64,000 bases of DNA, from the NCBI RefSeq assembly GCF_014858005.1, contig NZ_JACYOT010000005.1:124001-188000 (forward strand). Reading direction: 5' to 3'. The position numbers and the translations under genes were made by a program. Position 1 is the stretch's first letter. The number at the start of each line of letters is the position of its first letter. The notes under the pieces were generated by a model. That model saw nothing but the letters and a program-made list of their open reading frames with translations. It did not search any database and had not been told where the DNA came from. Positions 52,336-60,940 of this stretch are shown here, in pieces. The DNA is from Propioniciclava soli (GTDB lineage: Bacteria; Actinomycetota; Actinomycetes; Propionibacteriales; Propionibacteriaceae).

Positions 52336-53751
52336 TCAGGCTGAACGTTCGCTGAACTCCGCCAACTCGCCGGCCAGATCGGCGTTCACCCGAGCGATGA
52401 CCCGGGTGCCGTCGCCGGTGTGCTCGGTGGTGAGGATCTCCCCCGCCTTGTGGATCCGATCCACCAGGTCGTGACGGGCGTACGGGATCATGGCGCGCAC
52501 CTCGACCGGCGGACGCGGGAGCCGCTCCTCGACGCGGGCGCGCAGCTCCTCGACCCCCGCGCCCGTGCGCGCCGAGACGAACAGCGCGTCCGGGGCCAGG
52601 GTGCGCAGCGGCACGAGTGCGTCCGGGTCGGCCAGGTCGATCTTGTTGAACACGATCTGCTCGGCGAGGTTGCCCGCGCCGATCTCGTTCAACACCGATC
52701 GGACGGCGCTGATCTGCCCGGCCGGGTCGGGATCGGAGGCGTCGACCACGTGGACGAGCAGGTCGGCGTCCGCCGATTCCTCCAGCGTGGAGCGGAACGC
52801 CTCGACCAGATCGTGGGGCAGGTGCCGGACGAAGCCGACCGTGTCGGTCAGGGTGAAGACGCGCCCGTCGGCGGTCTCGCTGCGCCGGGTGGTCGGGTCG
52901 AGCGTCGCGAACAGGGCATTTTCCACCAGGACGCCGGCGCCCGTGAGCCGGTTCAGCAGCGACGACTTGCCGGCGTTGGTGTAGCCGACGATGGCGACGG
53001 AGGGCACCTGGTTGCGCTTGCGCTCGGCGCGCTTGGTGTCGCGCACGGCGTCCATGTCACGCAACCGCTTGCGGAGCTGGGCGATGCGGCTGCCGATGCG
53101 CCGGCGGTCGGTCTCGATCTTGGTCTCACCGGGGCCGCGGCCGCCGATGCCCGCGCCGGCCGCCGCCCGGCCGCCGGCCTGGCGGGAGAGGTTGCCGCCC
53201 CAGCCGCGCAGCCGTTGCCGCAGGTACTGCAACTGGGCCAGCTCGACCTGGGCCTTGCCCTCGATGGACTTGGCGTGTGTCGCGAAGATGTCCAGGATCA
53301 GCGCCGTCCGGTCGATGACCTTGACGCCGATCCGGTCCTCCAGGTTGCGCAGCTGGGCGGGCTCCAGCTCCCCGTCACAGATGACCGTGTCGGCGCCGGT
53401 CGCGATCACCACCTCGCGCACCTCGTCGACCTTGCCGCGGCCGATGTAGGTGGCCGGGTCCGGGCTGGTGCGCCGCTGGACCAGCCCCTCGAGCACGTCG
53501 GAACCGGCCGTCTCGGCGAGCAGCTTGAGCTCGGCCATCGCGTTGTCGCTGTCGGCCTGCGTGCCGGACGTCCACACCCCGACGAGGACGACGCGCTCCA
53601 GCTGCAGCTCGCGGTACTCGACCTCGGTGATGTCGGCCAACTGCGTCGACATGCCCGCCACGCGCCGCAGCGAGATGCGCTCGGCGAGATCGAGCTGGTC
53701 ACCGTCGTAGTCGACGGATTCGGGATCGGCGCCATACGGCTCGTGCGTCAT
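52336..53751 (-). CDS. hflX: ribosome-splitting GTPase HflX
   Basis: A 471-residue GTPase that binds ribosomes and splits stalled 70S particles. The N-terminal HflX domain includes VLVGVWTSGTQADSDNAMAE, SPDPATYIGRGKVDEVREVV and CDGELEPAQLRNLEDRIGVK; the linker has the conserved GGRGPGETKIETDRR. The GTPase motifs are G1 GYTNAGKSSLLN, G3 LTDTVGFVRHLPH, G4 FNKID and G5 SARTGAG. The start overlaps the dapF stop (ATGA) and AGGAGGAAG lies before it, so it is translationally coupled to dapF. Confidence 0.95.
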   Translation of the reverse strand: MTHEPYGADPESVDYDGDQLDLAERISLRRVAGMSTQLADITEVEYRELQLERVVLVGVWTSGTQADSDNAMAELKLLAETAGSDVLEGLVQRRTSPDPATYIGRGKVDEVREVVIATGADTVICDGELEPAQLRNLEDRIGVKVIDRTALILDIFATHAKSIEGKAQVELAQLQYLRQRLRGWGGNLSRQAGGRAAAGAGIGGRGPGETKIETDRRRIGSRIAQLRKRLRDMDAVRDTKRAERKRNQVPSVAIVGYTNAGKSSLLNRLTGAGVLVENALFATLDPTTRRSETADGRVFTLTDTVGFVRHLPHDLVEAFRSTLEESADADLLVHVVDASDPDPAGQISAVRSVLNEIGAGNLAEQIVFNKIDLADPDALVPLRTLAPDALFVSARTGAGVEELRARVEERLPRPPVEVRAMIPYARHDLVDRIHKAGEILTTEHTGDGTRVIARVNADLAGELAEFSERSA

Positions 53752-54596
53752 GCTTCCTCCTGGGGCCACGCGACGTCGCCGCGGGCCACGATCTCGGCGG
53801 GTCCGGTCAGCCAGGCGTCCCCGTCGCGGAGGGTGACCTCCACGGAGCCGCCCGGCACGTCCACCCGCCAGGTGCTTTCACTCTGGTTCTCGCCACGGTC
53901 AGCCAGCGCTGCGGCCACGGCGACCGTGCCCGTGCCGCACGAGGCGGTCTCACCCACGCCGCGCTCGAACACGCGCATGCGAACGTGATGGTCCCCGACC
54001 GGGGCGACGAACTCGATGTTGACGCCGTCGGGGAAGGCCTCACGCGGCGTCCAGACCGGCGGACGCGTCAGGTCGAGCCCGTCGAGGTCGTCGCCCTCCA
54101 GCCAGACGACCGCGTGCGGGTTGCCGACGTCGACCGCGCGCGCCCGCCAGCGCTGTTCGGGAACGCCCGCGGCGAGGCTCACCTCGACCTCCGCGGCGGC
54201 CAGGCGGGGGCGTCCCATCGCGACGCGGATGCGGCCGTCGGGCAGCACCTCCGCTTCGCGCAGGCCCGCCCGGGTGCCGATGCCGACGGTGGTGGTGCCG
54301 GCCGGCACCAACCCCTCGGCCACGAGGTGCCGCGCGAACACGCGGACGCCGTTGCCGCACATCTCGGCGATCGAGCCATCGGCGTTGCGGTAGTCCATGA
54401 ACCACAGGTCGGGGTCGCCGCTCCACTCCGGAACATGGCGAGCGCGCACAGCCCGCAGGACGCCGTCACCGCCGATGCCGCCGCGCCGGTCACACAGGAA
54501 GCGCACGGCGGCGTCGGTGAGCAAGAGCTCGTCGTCGGGGTCGACGAGGAGGACGAAGTCGTTCTTCGTCCCGTGCCCCTTCGCAAAGCTCACCAC
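53748..54596 (-). CDS. dapF: diaminopimelate epimerase
   Basis: Interconverts LL- and meso-diaminopimelate for lysine and peptidoglycan synthesis. The 282-residue enzyme has the two-domain pattern with the catalytic Cys pair: IAEMCGNGVRVFARHL in the first half and GVGETASCGTGTVAVAAAL in the second. FAKGHGTKNDFVLLVDPD is the usual N-terminus and AVDVGNPHAVVWLEGDD the substrate loop. The GTG chosen lies nine bases after GGGAG; the next GTG codon or an ATG six codons earlier are alternatives. It overlaps hflX by four bases and follows miaA by about 26 bases, so these three are one unit. Confidence 0.95.
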   Translation of the reverse strand: MVSFAKGHGTKNDFVLLVDPDDELLLTDAAVRFLCDRRGGIGGDGVLRAVRARHVPEWSGDPDLWFMDYRNADGSIAEMCGNGVRVFARHLVAEGLVPAGTTTVGIGTRAGLREAEVLPDGRIRVAMGRPRLAAAEVEVSLAAGVPEQRWRARAVDVGNPHAVVWLEGDDLDGLDLTRPPVWTPREAFPDGVNIEFVAPVGDHHVRMRVFERGVGETASCGTGTVAVAAALADRGENQSESTWRVDVPGGSVEVTLRDGDAWLTGPAEIVARGDVAWPQEEA

Positions 54597-54621
54597 CGCG
54601 TCATTCTCCCACACGAGCAGA

Positions 54622-55653
54622 TCAACGCCGCTGGCCGTGGGCCTGTTCCCCGCCCCCGCAGCGCTGTTGCGGGGCGTCGGTGGTCAAGGCGTCGGGGCCC
54701 AAGGCGTCGTGGGCGATGGTGGCGGCGGCACCGGGATCCCCGGCCGCCAGCCAGGCGATGCGGTCGTCGCGCCGGAACCAGCCGAGTTGGCGGCGGGCGA
54801 ACCGCTTGGTGCGGCGGACGGTGTCGGCCCGCGCCTCGTCCTGCGTGATCTCCCCGGCGAGGAAGCGCAACACCTGGGCGTAGCCGATGGCGACCGCTGC
54901 CGTCCGGCCCCGCCGCAACCCGGCCGCCTCGAGCCGGCGCACCTCGTCGACGAATCCCGCCTCCCACATCGCGTCGACACGCTCGGCGATGCGGGCATCC
55001 ATGACGTCGCGCGGCAGTTCGAGCCCCCACGCGCGCACCCCGGGGATCGCGTACGTCCACGCGGGCAAGGTGGCGGCATGGCTGCCGGTGAGGTCGATCA
55101 CCTCCAGCGCCCGGACGAGGCGGCGACCGTTGCCCGGCAGGATCTCCGCGCCGGCCGCCGGGCTGCGCCGGGCCAACTCGGCGTGCAGCGCCTCGGGCCC
55201 CTCGTCCGCCAGGCGCGCCTCCCAACGGGCGCGCACCGCGGCGTCGGTGCCCGGGAACTCGAACACGTCCAGGATGGCCCGCTGGTAGAGCGCCGACCCA
55301 CCGACCAGCACGGGCACGACCCCGCGCCGCCGACAGTCCGCGATGGCCGTGCGGGCGCGATCCTGGAAGTCGGCCACGGTGGCGACCTCGGTGACGTCGA
55401 GAACGTCGACGAGATGGTGGCGGACGCCGCGCCGCTCGGCCTGCGTCGGCTTGGCCGTGCCGATGTCCATGCCCCGATAGACGAGCATCGAATCGGCGTT
55501 GACGATCTCGGCCGGCTGGCCGTGGGCGGCCAGGTGGAGGGCGACGTCGACGGCGAGGGTGGACTTGCCGCTCGCCGTGGGCCCGTTCAGGGCGATGACC
55601 GGCAGAGTCTCCTCGGGCGCGGGGTGGTGGGGCACCGGTCCATCTTGGCCCAT
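54622..55653 (-). CDS. miaA: tRNA dimethylallyltransferase
   Basis: Adds the dimethylallyl group to adenosine 37 of tRNAs that read U-starting codons. The 343-residue protein has P-loop LNGPTASGKSTLAVDVALHL, then EIVNADSMLVYRGMDIGTAK, HHLVDVLDVTEVATVADFQ, PVLVGGSALYQRAILDVFEF, and AIGYAQVLRFLAGEITQDEA with RRTKRFARRQLGWFRRDDRI, all standard MiaA segments. The start near MGQDGPV lies six codons inside the longest frame and just before the conserved core; the exact codon is uncertain. It begins the miaA-dapF-hflX unit. The partner methylthiotransferase miaB is 500 bases upstream. Confidence 0.95.
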   Translation of the reverse strand: MGQDGPVPHHPAPEETLPVIALNGPTASGKSTLAVDVALHLAAHGQPAEIVNADSMLVYRGMDIGTAKPTQAERRGVRHHLVDVLDVTEVATVADFQDRARTAIADCRRRGVVPVLVGGSALYQRAILDVFEFPGTDAAVRARWEARLADEGPEALHAELARRSPAAGAEILPGNGRRLVRALEVIDLTGSHAATLPAWTYAIPGVRAWGLELPRDVMDARIAERVDAMWEAGFVDEVRRLEAAGLRRGRTAAVAIGYAQVLRFLAGEITQDEARADTVRRTKRFARRQLGWFRRDDRIAWLAAGDPGAAATIAHDALGPDALTTDAPQQRCGGGEQAHGQRR

Positions 55654-55763
55654 CCGGGGCGTCCGGCTCACGGGCGGGGGGTTCCCTCGTCCGCATCGGC
55701 GGCGTACGGTGGGGCCTGCCGGGTGACAACAGGGCCGGCACTGGACGGGAGAGAGGAGGTCTC

Positions 55764-55976
55764 ATGGGCATCTTCGACGACATCAAGAACACCGCCGACG
55801 CCCACGAGGCGCAGGTGGAGGCCGGGATCGACAAGGCGGGCGACGCCGTGGACCGCAAGACCGGGTCCCGCTACGCCGAGCAGGTCGACCAGGCCCAGGA
55901 CTTCGCCAAGGACTGGGTCGGCGCCCCGGAGGGGACGACCGACCAGAACGCGAACGCTCCGCAGGAGCGCGCGTGA
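55764..55976 (+). CDS. MT0933-like small antitoxin-family protein
   Basis: A 70-residue, charged, helical protein with the pattern MGIFDDIKNTADAHEAQVEA, GIDKAGDAVDRKTGSRYAEQ and VDQAQDFAKDWVG. It matches the Rv0909/MT0933 antitoxin-like family of Actinobacteria. Rv0909 is paired with a toxin (Rv0910) in Mycobacterium, but most family members, including this one, have no toxin gene next to them, so a solo or other role is possible. Strong GGAGAGAGGAGG precedes the ATG. It is divergent from miaA and convergent with miaB, with a terminator hairpin after it. Confidence 0.8.
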   Translation: MGIFDDIKNTADAHEAQVEAGIDKAGDAVDRKTGSRYAEQVDQAQDFAKDWVGAPEGTTDQNANAPQERA

Positions 55977-56033
55977 CACAGCGGTGGCGGACGCCTGACG
56001 TTCGTTGATCCGTCCTGGACGCAAGCTATCTCG

Positions 56034-56068
56034 CTCAGGGCCGCACCCGATTCGGGTGCGGCCCTGAG
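56034..56068. terminator. hairpin terminator
   Basis: A perfect 15-bp stem with loop GATTC, between the MT0933-like gene and the miaB stop; likely works on both. Confidence 0.8.
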
Positions 56069-56124
56069 TGCGTCCTGACCCGGCCGGCCGATGAGCACCG
56101 GGGTCGCGGTCCGGGTCGGGGTCG

Positions 56125-57618
56125 TCAGTTTCGGGAGCAGCCGCCGGTGGCCGGGGCCATCGGCTCGGGGCGGCGCAGCGGCATCCCCAACCCGATCGAG
56201 GGGGCTGCGGGTGGCGCGCCACGCCAGCGCTCCCACGCGTCGCCACCCGCGGTCCGCCGCAGGTTGGTCACCGCGCCGTCGGCGTTGAGGTGGTGGGGGG
56301 CGGCGTGGGTGATCTCGACGTCGGCCAGATCGCCCGGACGCGGGGCGGGTGCGTCTGGGTCGACCGCCACGTGGACCAACCGGTTGTCGCGGGCCCGCCC
56401 TGACACGCGGTGCGTCTCGGCGTCCTTGCGGCCCTCGCCGTCGGCGAAGAGCACCTCGACCGTGCGACCCAGGAAGGTCTTGTTCTCCTCCCACGCCAGG
56501 TTTCCCACGAGTTCGACCAGGCGCTCATACCGCTCCTGGACGACCGGCTTGGGCACCTGGTCGGCCATCGTGGCGGCCGGCGTCCCGGGGCGGATGGAGT
56601 ACTGGAACGTGAACGCCGCCGAGAATCGGCTCGCGCGCACCACGTCCATCGTGGCCTCGAAGTCGGCGTCCGTCTCCCCGGGGAACCCCACGATGATGTC
56701 GGTGGTGATGGCGGCTTCGGGGATGGCGGCGCGAACGCGGTCGATGATGCCCAGGAAGCGCTCGCTGCGGTAGGAGCGGCGCATGGCGCGGAGCACGGCG
56801 TCGGAGCCGGACTGCAGGGGCATGTGCAGGCTCGGCATCACGTTGGGCGTCTCGGCCATCGCGGCGATGACGTCGTCGGTGAACGCCGCCGGGTGCGGCG
56901 AGGTGAAGCGGACGCGCTCGAGGCCTTCGATCTCGCCGCAGGCCCGCAACAGCTTGCCGAAGGCCAGCCGGTCGCCAAACTCGACGCCGTAGCTGTTCAC
57001 GTTCTGGCCGAGCAGGGTGATCTCCTGGACGCCCTCGGCGACGAGGGCCCGGATCTCGGCGAGGATGTCACCGGGACGCCGATCGGCCTCCTTGCCGCGC
57101 AGCTGCGGGACGATGCAGAAGGTGCAGGTGTTGTTGCAGCCCACGGAGATGCTCACCCACGCTGCGTACGGCGAGTCGCGCCGGGTGGGCAGCGTCGAGG
57201 GGAAGCGCGTCAGCGACTCCTCGATCTCGACCTGCGCCGCCTGCTCCACGCGCGCCCGCTCCAGCAGCACCGGCAGCGAGCCGATGTTGTGCGTGCCGAA
57301 CACGACGTCCACCCACGGCGCGCGGTTGACCACCGTGTCGCGGTCCTTCTGCGCCATGCAGCCACCCACCGCGATCTGCATCGCCGGGTTCTTCAGCTTC
57401 TCCGGGCGCAGGTGGCCGAGGTTGCCGTAGAGGCGGTTGTCGGCATTCTCGCGCACCGCGCAGGTGTTGAACACGACGATGTCACCGCGGGACGCCTCGG
57501 GCGCGCGGGTGTAGCCCGCTCCCTCGAGGAGACCGGAGATCCGCTCGGAGTCGTGGACGTTCATCTGGCAGCCGTAGGTGATGACCTCGTAGGTGCGCGG
57601 CAGGGCTTGGTTCGTCAT
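56125..57618 (-). CDS. miaB: tRNA-2-methylthio-N6-dimethylallyladenosine synthase
   Basis: Radical SAM enzyme that adds a methylthio group to the base made by MiaA. The 497-residue protein has the N-terminal MTTase domain with [20 protein letters not shown] and [20 protein letters not shown], then VGGCMAQKD, so the three cluster-binding Cys are present. The radical SAM motif is [20 protein letters not shown], and a TRAM domain ends the protein. The start [12 protein letters not shown] was chosen as it directly precedes the conserved domain; no good ribosome site is seen, but TAGAAT lies 11 bases upstream. A longer frame of about 50 codons is not conserved. Confidence 0.95.
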   Translation of the reverse strand: MTNQALPRTYEVITYGCQMNVHDSERISGLLEGAGYTRAPEASRGDIVVFNTCAVRENADNRLYGNLGHLRPEKLKNPAMQIAVGGCMAQKDRDTVVNRAPWVDVVFGTHNIGSLPVLLERARVEQAAQVEIEESLTRFPSTLPTRRDSPYAAWVSISVGCNNTCTFCIVPQLRGKEADRRPGDILAEIRALVAEGVQEITLLGQNVNSYGVEFGDRLAFGKLLRACGEIEGLERVRFTSPHPAAFTDDVIAAMAETPNVMPSLHMPLQSGSDAVLRAMRRSYRSERFLGIIDRVRAAIPEAAITTDIIVGFPGETDADFEATMDVVRASRFSAAFTFQYSIRPGTPAATMADQVPKPVVQERYERLVELVGNLAWEENKTFLGRTVEVLFADGEGRKDAETHRVSGRARDNRLVHVAVDPDAPAPRPGDLADVEITHAAPHHLNADGAVTNLRRTAGGDAWERWRGAPPAAPSIGLGMPLRRPEPMAPATGGCSRN

Positions 57619-57712
57619 GACGAGGGCAGATTCTACCCCGTGGCCGACGCGGGTCATTAGGGTGGGAGGCCCATGCCCCGCCTCCCGGTGGCGGGCCGCG
57701 AAGGAGGTTTCC

Positions 57713-57958
57713 ATGAGCAACGACCAGATCGACCCGCGCGCCAAGCCCTCCCAAGAGCAGGCCGCCGACAATCCCTCGCTGCGTCACCCCGCACACATCG
57801 ACGATCCGACCACCCGTCAGGACGTGGCCGACGAGCAGCCCGACGGCCCGGAAGCCGGTGACGTCGGCGAGCGTCGCGAGCCCGTCGGCGACGAGGACGG
57901 CCAAGACACGACGGATCAGTCCGACAGCGACATCGTCGACAAGGTCACCAAACCCTGA
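57713..57958 (+). CDS. small acidic protein, unknown function
   Basis: An 81-residue, highly acidic hydrophilic protein ([20 protein letters not shown]) rich in Asp, Glu, Gln, Pro and Thr, with no Cys or hydrophobic segment; likely disordered. I do not recognise a family. The near-perfect Shine-Dalgarno GAAGGAGG six bases before the ATG and synonymous codon use argue that it is real. It is divergent from miaB and convergent with recX. Confidence 0.6.
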   Translation: MSNDQIDPRAKPSQEQAADNPSLRHPAHIDDPTTRQDVADEQPDGPEAGDVGERREPVGDEDGQDTTDQSDSDIVDKVTKP

Positions 57959-58038
57959 GTCGACCGCGCGAGTGGCTCGGGCTGGACGGTTCGGCAGGCA
58001 GCGCGGCCCGGCTCCGTCCGCTCGGCGGCCGGCCCCGC

Positions 58039-58500
58039 TCAGGGCTCCGGCTCGTCCAGGCCCTCGGTGACCTCGCCCACCACGCGGTGGGCCAAGCCGG
58101 GGCCGAAACCGCGCCGGGCCAATGCCCCCGCCAACCGGCGGTACCGGACGTGGGGTTCGAGGTTGGCCATGGAGCGGACCTTCTTCTCGGCCAGGGCCCG
58201 CGCCGCCGCGTAGTCCGCGTCGTCCGGGGTGTCGGACAGCGCGGTGTCGATGGTCTCGGCGTCGACCCCCTTGGTGCGCAATTCCTGGCGCAGGGCGCGC
58301 GCCGACTTCATGCGGCGCTGTTGCCCCTCCACCCACAAGCTGGCGAACTGCGCGTCGTCCACCAGCCCGACCTCCTCGAAACGGTCCAGCACGCGCGCGG
58401 CGACCTCGGCGGGCACACCTTTGCGGGCCATGGCCGTGGCCAGCTCGGCACGGGATCGGGCGCGCAGCTCGAGCAGCCGCAGCCCGATCTCCCGGGCCAC
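58039..58500 (-). CDS. recX: RecA regulatory protein RecX
   Basis: Modulates RecA filaments. The 153-residue protein has the three-helix repeats of RecX: LRLLELRARSRAELATAMAR, KGVPAEVAARVLDRFEEVGL, VDDAQFASLWVEGQQRRMK, then ARALRQELRTKGVDAETIDT and RRLAGALARRGFGPGLAHRV. The GTG is the only ATG/GTG/TTG in frame. Upstream, the same frame stays open for 35 codons to the recA end and reads like protein (GRRGRRRSSEEPTDLVGDQP); a CTG start overlapping the recA stop is conceivable. It follows recA by 104 bases in the same direction, as in most Actinobacteria. Confidence 0.88.
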   Translation of the reverse strand: MAREIGLRLLELRARSRAELATAMARKGVPAEVAARVLDRFEEVGLVDDAQFASLWVEGQQRRMKSARALRQELRTKGVDAETIDTALSDTPDDADYAAARALAEKKVRSMANLEPHVRYRRLAGALARRGFGPGLAHRVVGEVTEGLDEPEP

Positions 58501-58604
58501 GGCTTCCTGATCGGCCTCAGGCTGGTCACCGACCAGGTCGGTCGGTTCTTCGGAGGAGCGCCGACGCCCGCGACGGCCGCCCGCGCCCCCTCCCCTGCCC
58601 CCGC

Positions 58605-59678
58605 TCAGAACCTGACCTCGCCGGTCACCGGATCGATGTCCTCAGCAGCCTCCGCACCGGCGTCACCCGCGGCGTCCTCGCGCTTGACGCCCACGCCGAG
58701 CTTCGTCTTGATGCGGAGCTCGATCTCGTTCGCCATGTCGGGGTTGCGCTTCAGGTGGTTGCGGGCGTTCTCCTTGCCCTGCCCGAGCTGGTCGCCCTCG
58801 TAGGTGAACCAGGCACCCGCCTTGCGGATGATGCCCTCGTCGACGCCCAGATCGATGAGGCTGCCCTCGCGGCTGATGCCCTGCCCGTACAGGATGTCGA
58901 ACTCGGCCTGCTTGAAGGGCGGCGCCACCTTGTTCTTGACGACCTTCACTCGCGTGCGGTTGCCGACCATGTCGGTGCCGTCCTTGAGGGTCTCGATGCG
59001 GCGGACGTCGAGCCGGACCGAGGAGTAGAACTTGAGGGCGCGACCACCGGTCGTCGTCTCGGGCGACCCGAACATGACGCCGATCTTCTCGCGCAGCTGG
59101 TTGATGAAGATCGCCGTGGTGCCGGCCCCGGAGAGCGCACCGGTCATCTTGCGGAGCGCCTGGCTCATCAGACGGGCCTGCAGGCCGACGTGGCTGTCGC
59201 CCATCTCGCCCTCGATCTCGGCGCGCGGCGTCAACGCGGCCACCGAGTCGATGACGATGAGGGTCAACGCCCCCGAGCGCACGAGCATGTCCGCGATCTC
59301 CAGCGCCTGCTCACCGTTGTCCGGCTGGCTCACCAGCAGCGCGTCGGTGTCAACCCCGAGCTTCGCCGCGTACTCCGGATCCAGCGCGTGCTCGGCGTCG
59401 ATGAACGCGCAGATGCCGCCTGCCGCCTGGGCGTTGGCGATGGCGTGCAGCGCCACCGTCGTCTTGCCCGAGGACTCCGGGCCGTAGATCTCGACCACCC
59501 GGCCGCGGGGCAACCCGCCGATGCCGAGCGCCACGTCCAGTGTGATCGACCCGGTGGGGATCACCTCGATCGGCTGGCGGGTCTCCTCGCCCAGCCGCAT
59601 GACCGACCCCTTGCCGTGGGCCTTCTCAATCTGTGCGAGGGCCGCCTCGAGCGCCTTCTCGCGATCTGCTACCGCCAT
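58605..59678 (-). CDS. recA: recombinase RecA
   Basis: DNA recombination and SOS signal protein, 357 residues. Walker A is GPESSGKTT at residues 66-74, Walker [14 protein letters not shown], and ATP/DNA-binding loops L1 and L2 are seen as [20 protein letters not shown] and [18 protein letters not shown]. The C-terminal acidic tail ([17 protein letters not shown]) is typical. No intein is present. AAAGGTG lies six bases before the ATG. Two upstream promoter signals are described separately: a PafBC-type promoter and a LexA-box promoter. recX follows. Confidence 0.98.
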   Translation of the reverse strand: MAVADREKALEAALAQIEKAHGKGSVMRLGEETRQPIEVIPTGSITLDVALGIGGLPRGRVVEIYGPESSGKTTVALHAIANAQAAGGICAFIDAEHALDPEYAAKLGVDTDALLVSQPDNGEQALEIADMLVRSGALTLIVIDSVAALTPRAEIEGEMGDSHVGLQARLMSQALRKMTGALSGAGTTAIFINQLREKIGVMFGSPETTTGGRALKFYSSVRLDVRRIETLKDGTDMVGNRTRVKVVKNKVAPPFKQAEFDILYGQGISREGSLIDLGVDEGIIRKAGAWFTYEGDQLGQGKENARNHLKRNPDMANEIELRIKTKLGVGVKREDAAGDAGAEAAEDIDPVTGEVRF

Positions 59679-59743
59679 CGTTCACCTTTCCCGCCCACCG
59701 GGTGGGCCCTCGGGTGGGAGAGGTCTCTCCCGCTTCACCCAGC

Positions 59744-59766
59744 ACGTTAGGCCGTGCCTCCGACAT
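59744..59766 (-). promoter_or_regulatory. PafBC-type DNA-damage promoter of recA
   Basis: On the minus strand ATGTCGGAG, eight bases, TAACGT. This fits the RecA-independent mycobacterial damage promoter TTGTCRGTG-N8-TANNNT at seven of nine left positions, exact spacing and TANNNT. It lies about 65 bases before the recA start. Confidence 0.65.
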
Positions 59767-59824
59767 TCCGTCACCCCCGTGGCGGGCTGTGGAGAACGAG
59801 CTGCCGTCGTGCCCAACATCCACA

Positions 59825-59846
59825 ACTCTACCGAACAGGTGTTCGA
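59825..59846 (-). promoter_or_regulatory. LexA box and -10 of the distal recA promoter
   Basis: TCGAACACCTGTTCGG on the minus strand (one mismatch from the SOS consensus) is directly followed by TAGAGT as a possible -10. It sits between the DUF3046 gene and the PafBC-type promoter, the order found at mycobacterial recA. Confidence 0.75.
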
Positions 59847-59873
59847 AGGGGGCGCCGACACGCGCGGCGCGGT

Positions 59874-60068
59874 TCAGCGTTCCGAGGCCGGTAGTTCCAG
59901 GAAGGCCCACACGGCTCGCCAGACGCGCTGCGCGTTGACGCCCGAGGCCAGTGCCTCGATGACCGTGCGGCCCTCGAGATCGGCCAACACGGTCTGGTCC
60001 GCCCACACGCGGGCATACGGAGCGCCGAGGTGGTGCTCCAGGCGTCGCCAGAGTTCGGTCTCCCGCAC
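59874..60068 (-). CDS. DUF3046 family protein
   Basis: A 64-residue protein, MRETELWRRLEHHLGAPYAR with VWADQTVLADLEGRTVIEAL and RVWRAVWAFLELP, the standard DUF3046 pattern. It is found just before recA in most Actinobacteria; its function is unknown. It starts with GTG. The small ClgR-like regulator gene is upstream in the same direction, 22 bases away. Confidence 0.9.
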   Translation of the reverse strand: MRETELWRRLEHHLGAPYARVWADQTVLADLEGRTVIEALASGVNAQRVWRAVWAFLELPASER

Positions 60069-60090
60069 GCGTCGGCTGGCTCTCGACGCG

Positions 60091-60372
60091 TCAGGCCGCC
60101 GCGCGCGGCGTCCGCAGCGTCAGCGTCGTGACGGCGCCGTGGGCCTCGACCCGGTCGCTCACCCGGCGCAACAGGTCGGCCAGCGGCACGTCCAGCGCGC
60201 CGCAGATGGCGTTGAGCAGCTCGCTGGAGGCCTCCTTCTGGCCTCGCTCCACCTCGCTGAGATAGCCCAGCGACACGCGGGCCTCCCCGGAGACCTCACG
60301 GAGGGTCTTGGTGGATTCCAGCCGCAGTTCGCGCAGCGTCTGTCCGAGCATCTCGCGCATGAGAACAGCCAC
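60091..60372 (-). CDS. clgR: helix-turn-helix regulator, ClgR-like
   Basis: A 93-residue DNA-binding protein with one XRE-type helix-turn-helix. [20 protein letters not shown] is helix one, then [20 protein letters not shown] with the recognition helix and [20 protein letters not shown]. This matches ClgR, the activator of clp protease and DNA-damage genes in Actinobacteria, which also lies between cinA and recA in them. The GTG start is preferred because a GAGGAGGGGG run is a few bases upstream; the core begins 4 codons later at MREMLG. The gene is 77 bases after cinA. Confidence 0.85.
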   Translation of the reverse strand: MAVLMREMLGQTLRELRLESTKTLREVSGEARVSLGYLSEVERGQKEASSELLNAICGALDVPLADLLRRVSDRVEAHGAVTTLTLRTPRAAA

Positions 60373-60448
60373 GGTCCCCCTCCTCTCCTCAACGGGTGCC
60401 ACATCGACCGGTACCTCAACGCACCGGCGTCCAGCCGTGTTCCCGACC

Positions 60449-60940
60449 CTACACGGGCGCGACGACGCGCAGCAGCATCGCGAGGGCGGCGTCCACCGTC
60501 TGCGCCCGAATCGCGGCCCGGTCGCCGGTGAACGCGTAGTGCTCCACCAATTGCTGCTGCGGCAGGGAGGCGATGCGAGGGCCGACCACGCACACGTACA
60601 CCTCGCCGGGCTCGTGCCCGTCCTGACCGCTCGGCCCGGCCACCCCGGTGACGGCCACCGCCCAGTCGGCGTCCGTACGCTCCTGCAGACCGACGGCCAT
60701 GGCGAGCGCCACCTCCTGGCTGACGGCTGTGTGCGCCGCGAGCGCCTCTGCCGGGACGCCGAGCAGGTCCGTCTTCAGCCGGCTCGCGTACGCCACCGCT
60801 CCGCCGAGGTAGACCGCGGACGCCCCCGGCACCTGCGTGAGCGTCGCACCGATGAGCCCGCCGGTCAGGGACTCCGCGGTGGCCAGCGTCACGGTCCGCT
60901 CGGTGAAGGTGGCGATGACATTCGCCGCCAACTCGCTCAC
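60449..60940 (-). CDS. cinA: CinA family protein (C-terminal domain only, NMN amidohydrolase-like)
   Basis: A 163-residue protein equal to the CinA C-terminal domain, which in many bacteria is a nicotinamide-nucleotide amidase of pyridine nucleotide recycling (PncC). Motifs are [40 protein letters not shown] and [20 protein letters not shown], with the catalytic Ser in TAESLTGG. The MoeA-like N-terminal half of long CinA is absent, as usual in Actinobacteria. Its start overlaps the pgsA stop by four bases, so it is translated with pgsA. clgR and recA genes lie downstream in the same direction. Confidence 0.93.
   Translation of the reverse strand: MSELAANVIATFTERTVTLATAESLTGGLIGATLTQVPGASAVYLGGAVAYASRLKTDLLGVPAEALAAHTAVSQEVALAMAVGLQERTDADWAVAVTGVAGPSGQDGHEPGEVYVCVVGPRIASLPQQQLVEHYAFTGDRAAIRAQTVDAALAMLLRVVAPV

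Noticed and set aside
49051-52344. 1097-codon plus-strand frame opposite dinG and the lactonase gene
   Set aside because: It spans two real minus-strand genes and reads as Arg/Gly/Val shadow without domains.
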